Shown: piece after piece, positions 1 through 7,838 of the stretch
How the letters are laid out: each line of letters starts with the position of its first letter
How positions within the stretch are numbered: the stretch's first letter is position 1
Assembly (NCBI RefSeq): GCF_028736215.1
Contig: NZ_CP117883.1
Span: forward strand, 3,348,001-3,412,000
DNA length: 64,000 nucleotides
Direction of reading: 5' to 3'
Origin: Mucilaginibacter sp. KACC 22773
GTDB lineage: Bacteria; Bacteroidota; Bacteroidia; Sphingobacteriales; Sphingobacteriaceae
The notes under the pieces: generated by a model
Seen by the model: only the letters and a program-made list of their open reading frames with translations
What the model was told of the DNA's origin: nothing
Databases searched by the model: none
Made by a program: the position numbers and the translations under genes

Positions 1-180
1 GAATAAGGTATGATCTCTGCCGATACCTACGTTAACGCCTGGATTGTGTTTAGTACCACGCTGACGAACGATGATGTTACCTGCAATTGCTGGCTGACCA
101 CCGAAAATTTTGATACCTAAACGTTTGCTATGCGACTCGCGGCCGTTTCTGGAACTACCGGCCCCTTTTTTGTGTGCCAT
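1..180 (-). CDS. rpmA: 50S ribosomal protein L27 (3' end outside window)
   Basis: The reverse strand from the ATG at 178-180 reads [16 protein letters not shown], the characteristic L27 N-terminus, followed by the conserved [17 protein letters not shown] block. L27 sits at the peptidyl-transferase side of the 50S subunit and its N-terminal tail reaches the tRNA ends. Sixty codons are present; the C-terminus lies beyond base 1. It is 50 nt downstream of rplU on the same strand, the usual rplU-rpmA pair, so it is probably co-transcribed from the promoter before rplU. Confidence 0.97.
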   Translation of the reverse strand, partial: MAHKKGAGSSRNGRESHSKRLGIKIFGGQPAIAGNIIVRQRGTKHNPGVNVGIGRDHTLF

Positions 181-230
181 TGTTTATATCTTTTATGAGC
201 TGATAAATCGGCTCGGTTTAAAACTTTAAA

Positions 231-539
231 TTATAATGTGATACCAGTGATCTCGATCTTGGTAAATTGTTGACGGTGACCGTTTTTCTTTTTGTAACCT
301 TTTCTACGTTTCTTTTTGAAAACGATTACTTTATCACCTTTTAAATGAGACAAGATCTTAGCCGATACTTTAGCGCCTTTCAAATCAGAACCTAATTTGA
401 ATGAACCTTCGTTTTCTGCTAACAATACACTGTCAAATTCAATACTAGCGCCCTCGTCACCTTGTAACCTGTGTACAAAGATCTGCTGGTCTTTTGCAAC
501 CTTAAATTGCTGTCCTGCTATACTTACTATTGCGTACAT
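231..539 (-). CDS. rplU: 50S ribosomal protein L21
   Basis: The 102-residue product begins MYAIVSIAGQQFKV, the L21 signature start, and carries the basic KKKRRKGYKKKNGHRQ tract near residues 75-90 that contacts 23S rRNA. The length is normal for the family. It is first in the rplU-rpmA operon, with a candidate Bacteroidota promoter about 35 nt upstream. Confidence 0.97.
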   Translation of the reverse strand: MYAIVSIAGQQFKVAKDQQIFVHRLQGDEGASIEFDSVLLAENEGSFKLGSDLKGAKVSAKILSHLKGDKVIVFKKKRRKGYKKKNGHRQQFTKIEITGITL

Positions 540-571
540 GTTTGTTAATTATTGTTTTAAAATTCGAGGTG

Positions 572-604
572 CAAATATAGGGATTGGTTATTTAATAAAC
601 AACA
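572..604 (-). promoter_or_regulatory. Candidate Bacteroidota promoter for rplU-rpmA
   Basis: On the reverse strand TATATTTG (572-579) matches the Bacteroidota -7 consensus TAnnTTTG. A TTG-containing run lies about 18 nt further upstream (near 595-603), where the -33 box is expected. It is about 33 nt before the rplU start. This is read from the motif only. Confidence 0.5.
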
Positions 605-614
605 ACGCCGCCTT

Positions 615-1112
615 TTATTTTTTCAGCCTTCTTTCTGCGGTTGTTAAACTTTGATCAATTTCTTTGATCAGCTGTTTATTGGCATCTATCAATTTAGGGT
701 CGCCCGCAAAGTTCGAATCAAAAACAACCCGTTTGGTTTTGGTTTTATATTTAAACTCGATGATATAACGCACCGGTTTCTCTTTAACAGTATCTCCCCT
801 CTCGTTCGATGGAAAATCCCAGAAACCCAGGCCGGCTGCCTTGTGGTGCAAATAGAGCAGGTCATTCTCAGTAAGCTTAACGTTTACCTTAACCAGCGAA
901 TCGCGCTTGTTAAGGTATTGGTAGTCGCCGGTGCTTGAGTTAAATTTATTAACCAATGAATCCTTCTCGCCATACTGGATCGATATGGACTGAAAATCAG
1001 CAAACCGGTAAGGCGCGTTTTTAATCATCATACCGTAGTAGTAAAAACAGTATAAAAGGAATGGAATAACGATTGTGGAGATGAGAAATATTTTTTTTGT
1101 TTTTGAAGACAT
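615..1112 (-). CDS. Membrane-anchored protein of unknown function
   Basis: This is a 165-residue protein I do not recognise. Residues 7-27 form one strongly hydrophobic segment after a short lysine-rich start, so it is either a signal anchor or an uncleaved inner-membrane anchor with the rest in the periplasm. The remainder is a mixed charged and beta-type sequence ending in a lysine-rich tail, with no catalytic motif visible. The stop is 75 nt before rplU. The gene just upstream in its transcription direction is the repeat-bounded four-helix-bundle gene. Confidence 0.7.
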   Translation of the reverse strand: MSSKTKKIFLISTIVIPFLLYCFYYYGMMIKNAPYRFADFQSISIQYGEKDSLVNKFNSSTGDYQYLNKRDSLVKVNVKLTENDLLYLHHKAAGLGFWDFPSNERGDTVKEKPVRYIIEFKYKTKTKRVVFDSNFAGDPKLIDANKQLIKEIDQSLTTAERRLKK

Positions 1113-1116
1113 ATAT

Positions 1117-1152
1117 TAATTAGTGAGTTAGCGAGTTAGTGAATTAGTGATT
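1117..1152. repeat. Inverted repeat, left arm, around four-helix-bundle gene
   Basis: These 36 nt are built of four 8-nt units of the form (a/g)ttag(t/c)ga. They are the reverse complement of 1609-1644 at 32 of 36 positions. The arm lies between the stop of the four-helix-bundle gene and the start of the membrane-anchored unknown. Confidence 0.85.
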
Positions 1153-1172
1153 ATTGAATTTAAAATTGGTTG

Positions 1173-1553
1173 TCATTTTTTATTGGTAGACACTGTTTTT
1201 CTTGACGCAGATACTATTTTAAGGATTTGATTGGCTTCGTCTAATAATAATATCAGATCCGACTTATTAACTATTTGAGCTTCAATTAGTACTTCCATCC
1301 AAAATGCCGATTCATCAGCTTCTTCAACAACTATCGACAGCTTGGCATAAAATTCGGCTTGCGACCTTGCCCGACAGGCAGCTCTATAATTCGCTCCTAC
1401 AGATGAAGACGATCTGAGTAACTGCCTTCCAATTATCTTAGCTTCCTCTGTTTTTGGTAAAGTTTTGTAAAATCTAATATTATCTACAACAAACTTTTTT
1501 GTGCGAATTCTAAATGCCTCTGCAAAATCAATTTTTTCACTATTTATCATCAA
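1173..1553 (-). CDS. Four-helix-bundle protein (23S rRNA intervening-sequence protein family)
   Basis: The 126-residue product matches the S23/IVP-type four-helix-bundle family: an N-terminal helix with FRIRTKKFV, then the family hallmark LLRSSSSVGANYRAACRARS around residues 46-65, then FYAKLSIVVEEADESAFWME and a C-terminal helix. Relatives are encoded in intervening sequences of 23S rRNA genes and, as the Avd-type protein, beside diversity-generating retroelements. No reverse transcriptase or rRNA is present here. The molecular role of stand-alone copies is not established. The gene is enclosed by a 36-nt inverted repeat, which suggests a mobile or once-mobile unit. Confidence 0.88.
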   Translation of the reverse strand: MMINSEKIDFAEAFRIRTKKFVVDNIRFYKTLPKTEEAKIIGRQLLRSSSSVGANYRAACRARSQAEFYAKLSIVVEEADESAFWMEVLIEAQIVNKSDLILLLDEANQILKIVSASRKTVSTNKK

Positions 1554-1608
1554 TTATAAAATATAGGATATCGGCCATAAGAGTAATTATTTGAATCAGC
1601 GATTAAAA

Positions 1609-1644
1609 AATCACGAATTCACTAGATCGCTAATTCACTAATTA
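1609..1644. repeat. Inverted repeat, right arm, around four-helix-bundle gene
   Basis: This is the partner of 1117-1152 (32/36 matches as reverse complement), again with an 8-nt internal period. It overlaps the last codons of the symporter gene and contributes its TAG stop at 1638-1640, so the element abuts or has replaced that gene's original 3' end. Confidence 0.85.
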
Positions 1645-3014
1645 TCCAGTTCCCCTTCCCACTTGCTTACAACTGCAGTAGCCATGGCATTGCCCAAAAC
1701 ATTGGTTGCCGATCTACCCATATCCAGCAACGGATCAATTCCTATCAACAGGAACAATCCCGCCTCCGGAATATTAAACATTGATAATGTTCCTGCAATA
1801 ACAACTAATGAAGCCCTTGGTACGCCCGCTACGCCCTTGCTTGTAAGCATCAGCACCAGCAGCATCGACAACTGGTGCCCGAACGATAAGTGAATATCGT
1901 ACGACTGCGCCAAAAACAACGATGCAAAGGTCATATACATCATGCTGCCGTCCAAATTAAATGAGTACCCCAATGGTAATACGAAACTCACAATTTTGTT
2001 ACTGCAGCCAAAACGCTCCAATTCCAGCAATACTTTAGGGTAAGCCGCCTCGCTGGTTGATGTACTGAATGCAATAAGCATAGCATCTTTTATGTTGCTT
2101 ATTAATCTGAAAACAGGTTTGCGCAATACAATAAAGCCGGCCAGTATAATAATGAGCCAAAGCAACACTAACGAAAAGTAAAATTCGCCGATAAATATAC
2201 CATAGGTTGATAGTACCCCTAAACCCTGCCGGGCAATTACCGCTGTTATAGCGCCAAACACGGCAACAGGGGCCAGTTTCATTACATAGCCGGTTATTTT
2301 TAATATCACATGGGCAATGGCATCCATAGCTTTGATAACTATTTTACCCTGCTCACCTACCGCCGCCGTGGCTATACCAAAAAACAAGGAGAACACCACA
2401 ATCTGCAATATCTCGTTATCGGCCATCGATTTGATAAAGCTTGAGGGGAACACATGCCCGATAAATTCGGTTAGCGACAGTGCCGATTTCTTGATACCGG
2501 TACTTAAATGGCTGTCTGGCAACGGCAGGTGCATGGTTTTACCTGGTTCAAATAAGTTAACCAGCAGCATTCCTAATAATAAAGAAACTAATGTAGCGCT
2601 AACAAACCACAGCATCGTTTTGCCGCCTATCCGGCCTACTGCCTTAATATCGCCTACTTTTGCCACGCCAACCACCAGCGTTGTAAACACCAGCGGCGCC
2701 ACAATCATCTTTATCAAATTCAGGAAAATCTTGCTTAAAATATTAAAGCCTTCCAGTTTATCCTCCCTTAAGGTGCTGTTTTCCTGCTGGGCTTTTACTT
2801 CCGTCTGCCTCAGTTTTTTTATGGATTTAAAAGCTTCTGTAGTAGTATCTGCCGATGCTAACAAGTTTTTATCGATGGCTTTAATATGCGCATCGGCTGT
2901 ACTTATATTGGCATTAATTTTATTGATTACATTGGTGTTATAAATATAACCTACTATTACACCGGCGATAAGGGCTATAAAAATATACAGCGTAAGCTTA
3001 CTTTTCTTTTGCAT
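1638..3014 (-). CDS. Dicarboxylate/amino acid:cation symporter (DAACS family)
   Basis: This 458-residue membrane protein has the hallmarks of the GltP/DctA family. Residues about 315-325 read STSTSEAAYP (the re-entrant loop 1 serine-rich motif), followed by FVLPLGYSFNLDGSMMYMT and SKGVAGVPRASLVV. It imports C4-dicarboxylates or acidic amino acids with protons or sodium across the inner membrane. Between the first hydrophobic segment and the second lies an unusually long polar, helical insertion (residues about 28-85, heptad-like). The stop codon falls inside the inverted repeat of the downstream four-helix-bundle unit. It is monocistronic, with a terminator hairpin upstream separating it from the microprotein genes. 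Confidence 0.93.
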   Translation of the reverse strand: MQKKSKLTLYIFIALIAGVIVGYIYNTNVINKINANISTADAHIKAIDKNLLASADTTTEAFKSIKKLRQTEVKAQQENSTLREDKLEGFNILSKIFLNLIKMIVAPLVFTTLVVGVAKVGDIKAVGRIGGKTMLWFVSATLVSLLLGMLLVNLFEPGKTMHLPLPDSHLSTGIKKSALSLTEFIGHVFPSSFIKSMADNEILQIVVFSLFFGIATAAVGEQGKIVIKAMDAIAHVILKITGYVMKLAPVAVFGAITAVIARQGLGVLSTYGIFIGEFYFSLVLLWLIIILAGFIVLRKPVFRLISNIKDAMLIAFSTSTSEAAYPKVLLELERFGCSNKIVSFVLPLGYSFNLDGSMMYMTFASLFLAQSYDIHLSFGHQLSMLLVLMLTSKGVAGVPRASLVVIAGTLSMFNIPEAGLFLLIGIDPLLDMGRSATNVLGNAMATAVVSKWEGELDN

Positions 3015-3180
3015 TGATTTTGATCAGTCGACAAAAATACGAATTACTTCCGCTAAAATTTGAAATTGCAAACATTCCGCATTACCATTTCAGTGTATTG
3101 CAGGCAAACAACCAACAATAGTTATAGTGCAGCTTAATATCTATTTACATCGGCAGAAAAAAGCAATCCTTTTAAAATAA

Positions 3181-3213
3181 AAAAGATGGGTAGCTCAATG
3201 CTATCCATCTTTT
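3181..3213 (-). terminator. Rho-independent terminator after microprotein genes
   Basis: A 14-bp stem (3181-3194 with 3200-3213, one G-U pair) and a 5-nt loop are flanked by A and T runs on both sides, so it could work in either direction. It follows the stop of the first 26-residue ORF at 3240 on the reverse strand and separates it from the symporter. Confidence 0.8.
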
Positions 3214-3239
3214 ATTTACAACTTAATGTAAACCTCTAA

Positions 3240-3320
3240 TTATTTCGCAACTTTTTTAGCTGGGATCAAAGGCACAATGATAACTGCTAAAAATAGGGCA
3301 ACTTCTAATACGATTAACAT
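3240..3320 (-). CDS. 26-residue hydrophobic microprotein, copy 1
   Basis: The reverse strand from ATG 3318-3320 encodes 26 residues: MLIVLEVALFLAVIIVPLIP followed by AKKVAK, then TAA. It is a single predicted membrane-spanning helix with one glutamate near the start and a lysine-rich tail, and has no cleavage site. A second, 85% identical protein is encoded immediately upstream. The two copies differ at several synonymous third positions while protein changes are conservative, which argues for selection on the peptide. A terminator follows 27 nt after the stop. Function is unknown; a small regulatory subunit of a membrane complex or a membrane-active peptide are both possible. Confidence 0.7.
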   Translation of the reverse strand: MLIVLEVALFLAVIIVPLIPAKKVAK

Positions 3321-3372
3321 GATCTTAATTTTTTAAATGATGATTGAATTGTTGATAGGGCTTGGTACCTTA

Positions 3373-3453
3373 TTATTTCGCAACTTTTTTAGCTGGAATT
3401 AATGGTAACACGATAACTGCTAAAAATGCTGCAACTTCTAATACGATTAACAT
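3373..3453 (-). CDS. 26-residue hydrophobic microprotein, copy 2
   Basis: The reverse strand from ATG 3451-3453 encodes MLIVLEVAAFLAVIVLPLIP followed by AKKVAK, then TAA. It is the same length as copy 1, with four substitutions confined to the hydrophobic core. The leader is also duplicated: both starts are preceded by a TTAAAAAATTAA-like tract at the same distance. Copy 1 starts 53 nt after this stop, so the pair may share a transcript ending at the 3181-3213 hairpin. Codons differ silently between the copies at Ala, Pro, Leu and Ile positions. Confidence 0.7.
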   Translation of the reverse strand: MLIVLEVAAFLAVIVLPLIPAKKVAK

Positions 3454-4371
3454 AGTTTTAATTTTTTAAGTGATTTATATAATTTATATATTATTATATA
3501 GCTTCAGGAAGTATATTGTTAATCGCGTAAATCCTTTATTTATATGAACTTAAGTGATAAACTTTTTCGGTCTCCCGAGCATTCATCGACTAAAAATATG
3601 CCATAAATCTACCCTCGTTTTTTAGGGTGTGAGAGGCCAAAAATAAAATTTGCCGTATTTTATATTTTATAAAAATTGAGATGTTATTTCGAAAAATAAA
3701 AAGATGCTTTGAGCATTCGGAAAAAAATAAGGCTTGTTTTTTGATTGTAAAATTCCGGATTAGAAAAAAACTAAAAGATCATGGTTTAAAAACATGACAT
3801 AGCATAAAAACGGCTATATTGAACGATGAAAATTTAAAAATAAGCCCTAAAAGCATATTAACGATGAAAAAAATGATCAAATTTTGAATATTAAAGGAAA
3901 AATAGTGCTTATTGAATCCCATTTTTACCTCTTTAGCATTTTAATATTTTTTTTGTCAATTTGTCAGCGCACATGACAATCACCAATCTTACTGACAAAA
4001 AATCTTAAAAAAACCTGCCAATACGCTGTCAGGCAAGAGTTTTCTGTATCAAATAACGACTTACAATCTAAATTATGGCCATGCCAAACTATTTTTTGAT
4101 CCGGAGCAAAACCGTCGGTATTTTAAACAAACTTGATGGGGAACTAATAAGCACCAGTTTATATGTGATCGGTATCAATAATAGGCAAAACAACCCCGGC
4201 CGTCGTTTTGGCATTAAACCAGGCACGGCAAAACAACAGAGCACAATATACAGGCGGGCAATAATAGCATAAGTATAAATACTGCGCGAAGCATTTATCA
4301 ATTGTATTTAAACAATTAACTAACAAGCATATTCAATAAATATCCCGGCAGCAAATAACCTGCATTAAATC
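3454..4371. other. AT-rich intergenic region without a supportable gene
   Basis: About 0.9 kb of AT-rich sequence with many poly-A and poly-T runs. Short TGACA/TGTCA repeats lie near 3955-4035, and a small inverted repeat AATTGT-N6-ACAATT sits at 4300-4317. Two overlapping ORFs on opposite strands (4075-4272 and 4089-4301) have low-complexity composition and resemble nothing I know, so I treat them as chance. The promoter of the microprotein genes should lie just above 3453. Confidence 0.6.
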
Positions 4372-4402
4372 TTGCTTGCGTTATTGCTTTATTATATTTT
4401 TG
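4372..4402 (+). promoter_or_regulatory. Candidate promoter for the GlxA-type regulator
   Basis: TATTTTTG at 4395-4402 fits TAnnTTTG, with TTG triplets at 4372-4374 and 4376-4378 at about 17-20 nt spacing. The ATG at 4407 is only 5 nt after the box, so a transcript from it would be nearly or fully leaderless unless the true start is internal. Confidence 0.45.
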
Positions 4403-4406
4403 AAAT

Positions 4407-5384
4407 ATGAAGCATATATCTATCTTAATACCAAAGGGGGCAATTTTAGGTAGCCTGGAAGGCTCGCGCCAGTTATTTACCCAGGTAAACCAATTTTTTT
4501 TATCGATGGGAAAAGAGCCAATTTTTAAAGTTGAGTTGGTTGGCCTGCAAGCTGAAACGCCCATCAGCGGCGGTTGCTTTACTGTAAATGCCCATCTTTT
4601 AATGACGGGGGTAAAAAAAACCGACCTGATCGTTATCCCTGCACTTGATGGCGAAATAACGAGTGCTATTGAAAATAATAAGGAATTTATTCCATGGATC
4701 ATAGATCAATATAAAAACGGCGCCGAAATTGCCAGTTTGTGTATGGGGGCTTTTTTGTTGGCTTCTACAGGGTTGTTAAAAGGTAAAAGCTGTGCTACCC
4801 ATTGGATGGCTGCCAACCAGTTCCGTACCATGTTTCCGGACGTAAACCTGGTGACTGAAAAAATCATTACCGATGAACAAGGCATTTACTCCAGCGGTGG
4901 GGCATTCTCGTACCTTAACCTGATACTATATCTCATCGAGAAATTTGCCGGCCGGGATATGGCTATTTTAAGTTCGAAAGTATTTGCTATCGAAATGGAA
5001 CGTACCAACCAATCGCCATTCATTATTTTCCAGGGACAAAAGGATCATTCAGACGATCCGATAAAGAAAGCCCAGGAATTTATTGAGAAAAACTATTCAG
5101 AAAAGATAAGCGTTGAACAGTTGGCATCTATGTTTGCCTTAGGCAGGCGAAACCTGGAGCGTCGCTTCAAAAAAGCAACATCCAATACAGTAGCCGAATA
5201 CATTCAGCGGGTTAAAATTGAAGCGGCCAAAGTAAGTCTGGAAACATCGCGCGATAACGTAAATGAGGTTATGTATAACGTTGGATACACAGATAATAAA
5301 GCTTTCCGCACTACATTTAAGCGCATTACGGGCCTGTCGCCTATTGATTACAGGAATAAATACCAGCGGCAGCATTCTAACTAA
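4407..5384 (+). CDS. GlxA-type transcriptional regulator (DJ-1/PfpI domain plus AraC HTH)
   Basis: The 325-residue protein has an N-terminal DJ-1/PfpI-like amidotransferase fold (about residues 3-185) with the elbow-like SLCMGAFLLAS at about 109-119. A C-terminal pair of AraC-type helix-turn-helices follows (about 220-320, ending in FKRITGLSPIDYRNKY). Family members are DNA-binding regulators whose N-terminal domain senses small molecules rather than acting as an enzyme. It is convergent with the HAD gene downstream. Its target is not evident; the flanking intergenic region is the nearest candidate. Confidence 0.9.
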   Translation: MKHISILIPKGAILGSLEGSRQLFTQVNQFFLSMGKEPIFKVELVGLQAETPISGGCFTVNAHLLMTGVKKTDLIVIPALDGEITSAIENNKEFIPWIIDQYKNGAEIASLCMGAFLLASTGLLKGKSCATHWMAANQFRTMFPDVNLVTEKIITDEQGIYSSGGAFSYLNLILYLIEKFAGRDMAILSSKVFAIEMERTNQSPFIIFQGQKDHSDDPIKKAQEFIEKNYSEKISVEQLASMFALGRRNLERRFKKATSNTVAEYIQRVKIEAAKVSLETSRDNVNEVMYNVGYTDNKAFRTTFKRITGLSPIDYRNKYQRQHSN

Positions 5385-5480
5385 CTGATGGCCTCTGCAT
5401 TTAATGCCATTTAGCTATTCGCATTGAACTGATTGTTGAACTTATTCTGCAACCCCTTGTGGATGTTAGAAAAGTTCTGT

Positions 5481-6110
5481 TTACAAGCCCGATCTTTTAA
5501 AAAACTGTTGAATAGTATCCGGCCTGGTCATTAAAAGTGTTTGAATGCCCAGTTTTTCGGCGCCAGCCAGATGCTGCGGACTATCATCAATAAACAAAGT
5601 TTCGGCCGGATTAAGATTATTTTCATCCAGCACAAGTTGGAAGATCCTGGCTTCGGGCTTGCGCTTGCCCATGAGATGCGAGTAATATGCCTTTTCAAAA
5701 AGATGGCCGTTTCCATCAAAACCAAAATCTTTTTTAAGATATGCCATGATGTGATCATAGTGAATTTCATTAATATTACTCAATAAAAATGTGCGGTATT
5801 TTGCTTTCAAATCCAGCAGCAATTCATGGTTGCCCGGCTCAATTCCGAGCAACATGCTATTCCACGCGCCGTTTATTTGGTCGTCGGTAAGGCTGCGATT
5901 GCCCGATTTTTGCCTGATATAGTCCCTAAACTCCTCCGCAGACACCTCTCCCCTGTCAAATTTATCAAAAATTTCGTCCTGCTGCTTATGGCCAAAAAAC
6001 TCGGCAGCATTACTGATACCCAACTGGTTCCAGCCTTGCTGGGCCATTCTGAAATCGATATTAAAGATAACGTTACCGTAATCGAAGATGATATTTTTGA
6101 TATTTTGCAT
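5481..6110 (-). CDS. HAD-superfamily hydrolase (YihX-like, subfamily IA)
   Basis: The 209-residue protein opens with IIFDYGNVIFNIDF, the motif I variant (nucleophile Asp10) seen in YihX-type phosphatases. A helical cap (about 20-85), motif II LLSNINE near 110-116, Lys in GKRKPEA near 149, and motif III FIDDSPQHL near 173-181 complete the HAD set. It is probably a cytosolic sugar-phosphate phosphatase; the substrate cannot be read from the sequence. It is the last chromosomal gene before the tRNA that borders the integrase, and is divergent from that tRNA. Confidence 0.9.
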   Translation of the reverse strand: MQNIKNIIFDYGNVIFNIDFRMAQQGWNQLGISNAAEFFGHKQQDEIFDKFDRGEVSAEEFRDYIRQKSGNRSLTDDQINGAWNSMLLGIEPGNHELLLDLKAKYRTFLLSNINEIHYDHIMAYLKKDFGFDGNGHLFEKAYYSHLMGKRKPEARIFQLVLDENNLNPAETLFIDDSPQHLAGAEKLGIQTLLMTRPDTIQQFFKRSGL

Positions 6111-6174
6111 AAAGGGTTTTGTTATTTGCCTGCAAATATGTAAAATTGCACCCGTTAAATAAACACAAATAACC

Positions 6175-6248
6175 GCGCCTATAGCTCAGTCGGTTAGAGT
6201 AGAAGACTCATAATCTTTTGGTCCCTGGTTCGAGCCCAGGTGGGCGCA
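6175..6248 (+). tRNA. tRNA-Met (anticodon CAU)
   Basis: A full cloverleaf can be drawn. The acceptor GCGCCTA pairs with TGGGCGC (one G-U). There is a D-arm AGCTCAGTCGGTTAGAG, an anticodon stem GAAGA/TCTTT around loop CTCATAA, and a T-arm CCTGG-TTCGAGC-CCAGG. The discriminator is A at 6248 and CCA is not encoded. CAU could also be a lysidine-modified tRNA-Ile2; elongator Met is my preference. The integrase gene begins 300 nt downstream in the same direction, so the tRNA 3' end is the likely integration site. Confidence 0.93.
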
Positions 6249-6274
6249 CAAAACGGCATTTTTGCCCAATGATG

Positions 6275-6312
6275 ATCCCTGTAAATTGCTGATTTACAGG
6301 GATTTTGCTTTT
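6275..6312 (+). terminator. Rho-independent terminator after tRNA-Met
   Basis: A perfect 12-bp stem (6275-6286 with 6292-6303), a 5-nt loop and a T-rich tail (tttgctttttt) follow 27 nt after the tRNA. The remaining stretch to 6551 has no gene. If the tRNA is the attachment site, this hairpin may already be inside the element. Confidence 0.8.
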
Positions 6313-6551
6313 TTAGCAATCCTTCTCAATCCTTCTGAATACACCACTTAAACGAGTAAAACGACCAACGGATTTCGCTTTTTATTTTTGTTCGCTTTTA
6401 TGAGCTAATTATTTGTTTTACAGATACTTAACCCAGTGAAATGTGCACTCAAAAGGACTCAGAAATACTGAAAGTGGCGCACGATCCGGTGAGTAAAAAT
6501 TAGCGAATTCAAGCTGTAATTAATCATTTATTCATCTAAAAACTGTTAAAA

Positions 6552-7838
6552 ATGAGAACAGCACAGTCATTTGGTGTACACTTCACCGTCAAAAAGGAAA
6601 GGGCAAAGGAAGGAATTGCCAGCATTTATGTGGTTATTACGGTCAATAAAGACAAAACCCTCTTTGCACTCAAGCGGCAAGTCCAGGTAGAACATTGGAA
6701 CAAGGGTCATGGCGGCCTTAAACCAAAGACTCCTGACGCCCAGGAAACCAACGCTTACCTGGATGAGGTCAAATTTACTATCACGACCTATTATCAGCAA
6801 TTGCGCCTGGAGGGAAAGGAAATCACGCCATTATTACTTAAAGCCTGCTTCCTGGGAGAAGATACCGAAGAAACCTACAACCTCAGCGCGCTGATGGACT
6901 ACCATAATGAAACCGCTTCGGCGGCACTAACCTGGAGCACCCTTAAACATTATGCGGTAACGCGGCGCTATCTGGAAAAATTCCTGGTCGCCAAATACAA
7001 GACCACTGACATCCGCGTCAAAGACATCGATTATAAGTTTATTATAGACTTTGAAACTTTTTTGCGGAACTATAAACCTGCTGATCATCACCAGCCGCTC
7101 AATAACAATGGTGTGATGAAACACCTCATCCGCTTACGCAAGATGACCACGCTTGCTTTTAAACTGCAATGGATCAACCGTGATCCGTTTAAGAATTATA
7201 AGTTCCGTTATAAAAAGGTGGAAACCGCTTTCTTGTCCAGCGCGGAATTGAAGGCGATTGAAAAACATGAGTTCGCCTCGGAATCATTGATCACTATACG
7301 CGATTACTTTCTGTTCGCCTGTTATACCGGCTTGTCCTTTGTCGACCTCATGAATTTGCAGGAGCGTAATGTGGTCAATGGCGAGGATGGCGAAAAATGG
7401 TTAAAGCTCTTCCGTCAAAAAAGTAACGAGCCAACCAATATCCCCTTATTGCCGCCGGCTATGGCCATCCTGAATAAATACAAGGACAACCCAAGGTCAG
7501 TCATAATGGGAACGATATTTCCTACTATTACCAATCAGAAAGTAAACATGCACCTGAAAGAAGTAGCCAAAATCATCGGTATCCGGAAAACGCTCACTTT
7601 CGGCGTTGCCCGCCACACGTTTGCGACGACCATCACCTTAGCCAATAACGTCCCCATCGAAACCGTCAGCAAAATGATGGGCCATACCAAGATCGCTACG
7701 ACGCAGATCTATGCCCGTGTGCTGCTCAAAAAGATCAGCGACGATATGAGCGTGCTGAAAGAAAAATTGAAGCCGGAGCCCAAACGTCCGGCGGAACGAA
7801 AATCAAATGTTAAACCGGGGACTAAACGTATAAGCTAA
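6552..7838 (+). CDS. Tyrosine site-specific integrase (CTnDOT-like, ICE integrase)
   Basis: The 428-residue product has an N-terminal arm-binding domain (about 1-105), a SAM-like core-binding domain (about 110-215) and a C-terminal catalytic domain. Catalytic positions are Ser262 in TGLSFVDL (where most family members have the first Arg), Lys290, Arg354 in GVARHTFAT, His378 in MMGHT and nucleophile Tyr387 in IYARV. Ser in place of Arg I is known from the CTnDOT integrase. The HxxR histidine is Gly351 here, which is unusual. The tail after 400 is lysine/proline-rich. It overlaps the YhcG gene by 1 nt and faces away from tRNA-Met. Confidence 0.95.
   Translation: MRTAQSFGVHFTVKKERAKEGIASIYVVITVNKDKTLFALKRQVQVEHWNKGHGGLKPKTPDAQETNAYLDEVKFTITTYYQQLRLEGKEITPLLLKACFLGEDTEETYNLSALMDYHNETASAALTWSTLKHYAVTRRYLEKFLVAKYKTTDIRVKDIDYKFIIDFETFLRNYKPADHHQPLNNNGVMKHLIRLRKMTTLAFKLQWINRDPFKNYKFRYKKVETAFLSSAELKAIEKHEFASESLITIRDYFLFACYTGLSFVDLMNLQERNVVNGEDGEKWLKLFRQKSNEPTNIPLLPPAMAILNKYKDNPRSVIMGTIFPTITNQKVNMHLKEVAKIIGIRKTLTFGVARHTFATTITLANNVPIETVSKMMGHTKIATTQIYARVLLKKISDDMSVLKEKLKPEPKRPAERKSNVKPGTKRIS

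Noticed and set aside
1117..1152. 8-nt periodic repeats considered as a small CRISPR-like or tandem array
   Set aside because: Units are contiguous without spacers and have an inverted partner at 1609-1644, so they are arms of an inverted repeat. No CRISPR array or cas gene is present in the window.
1173..1553. Avd-like protein as evidence for a diversity-generating retroelement
   Set aside because: No reverse transcriptase, template repeat or variable target gene is nearby.
2317..2943. 208-codon ORF antisense to the symporter gene
   Set aside because: Shadow frame of a well-supported DAACS gene; composition is simply the reverse complement of hydrophobic codons.
4075..4301. Two overlapping ORFs on opposite strands upstream of the GlxA-type gene
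   Set aside because: Low-complexity, no recognisable family, embedded in AT-rich intergenic sequence, and mutually exclusive; neither has a convincing start context.
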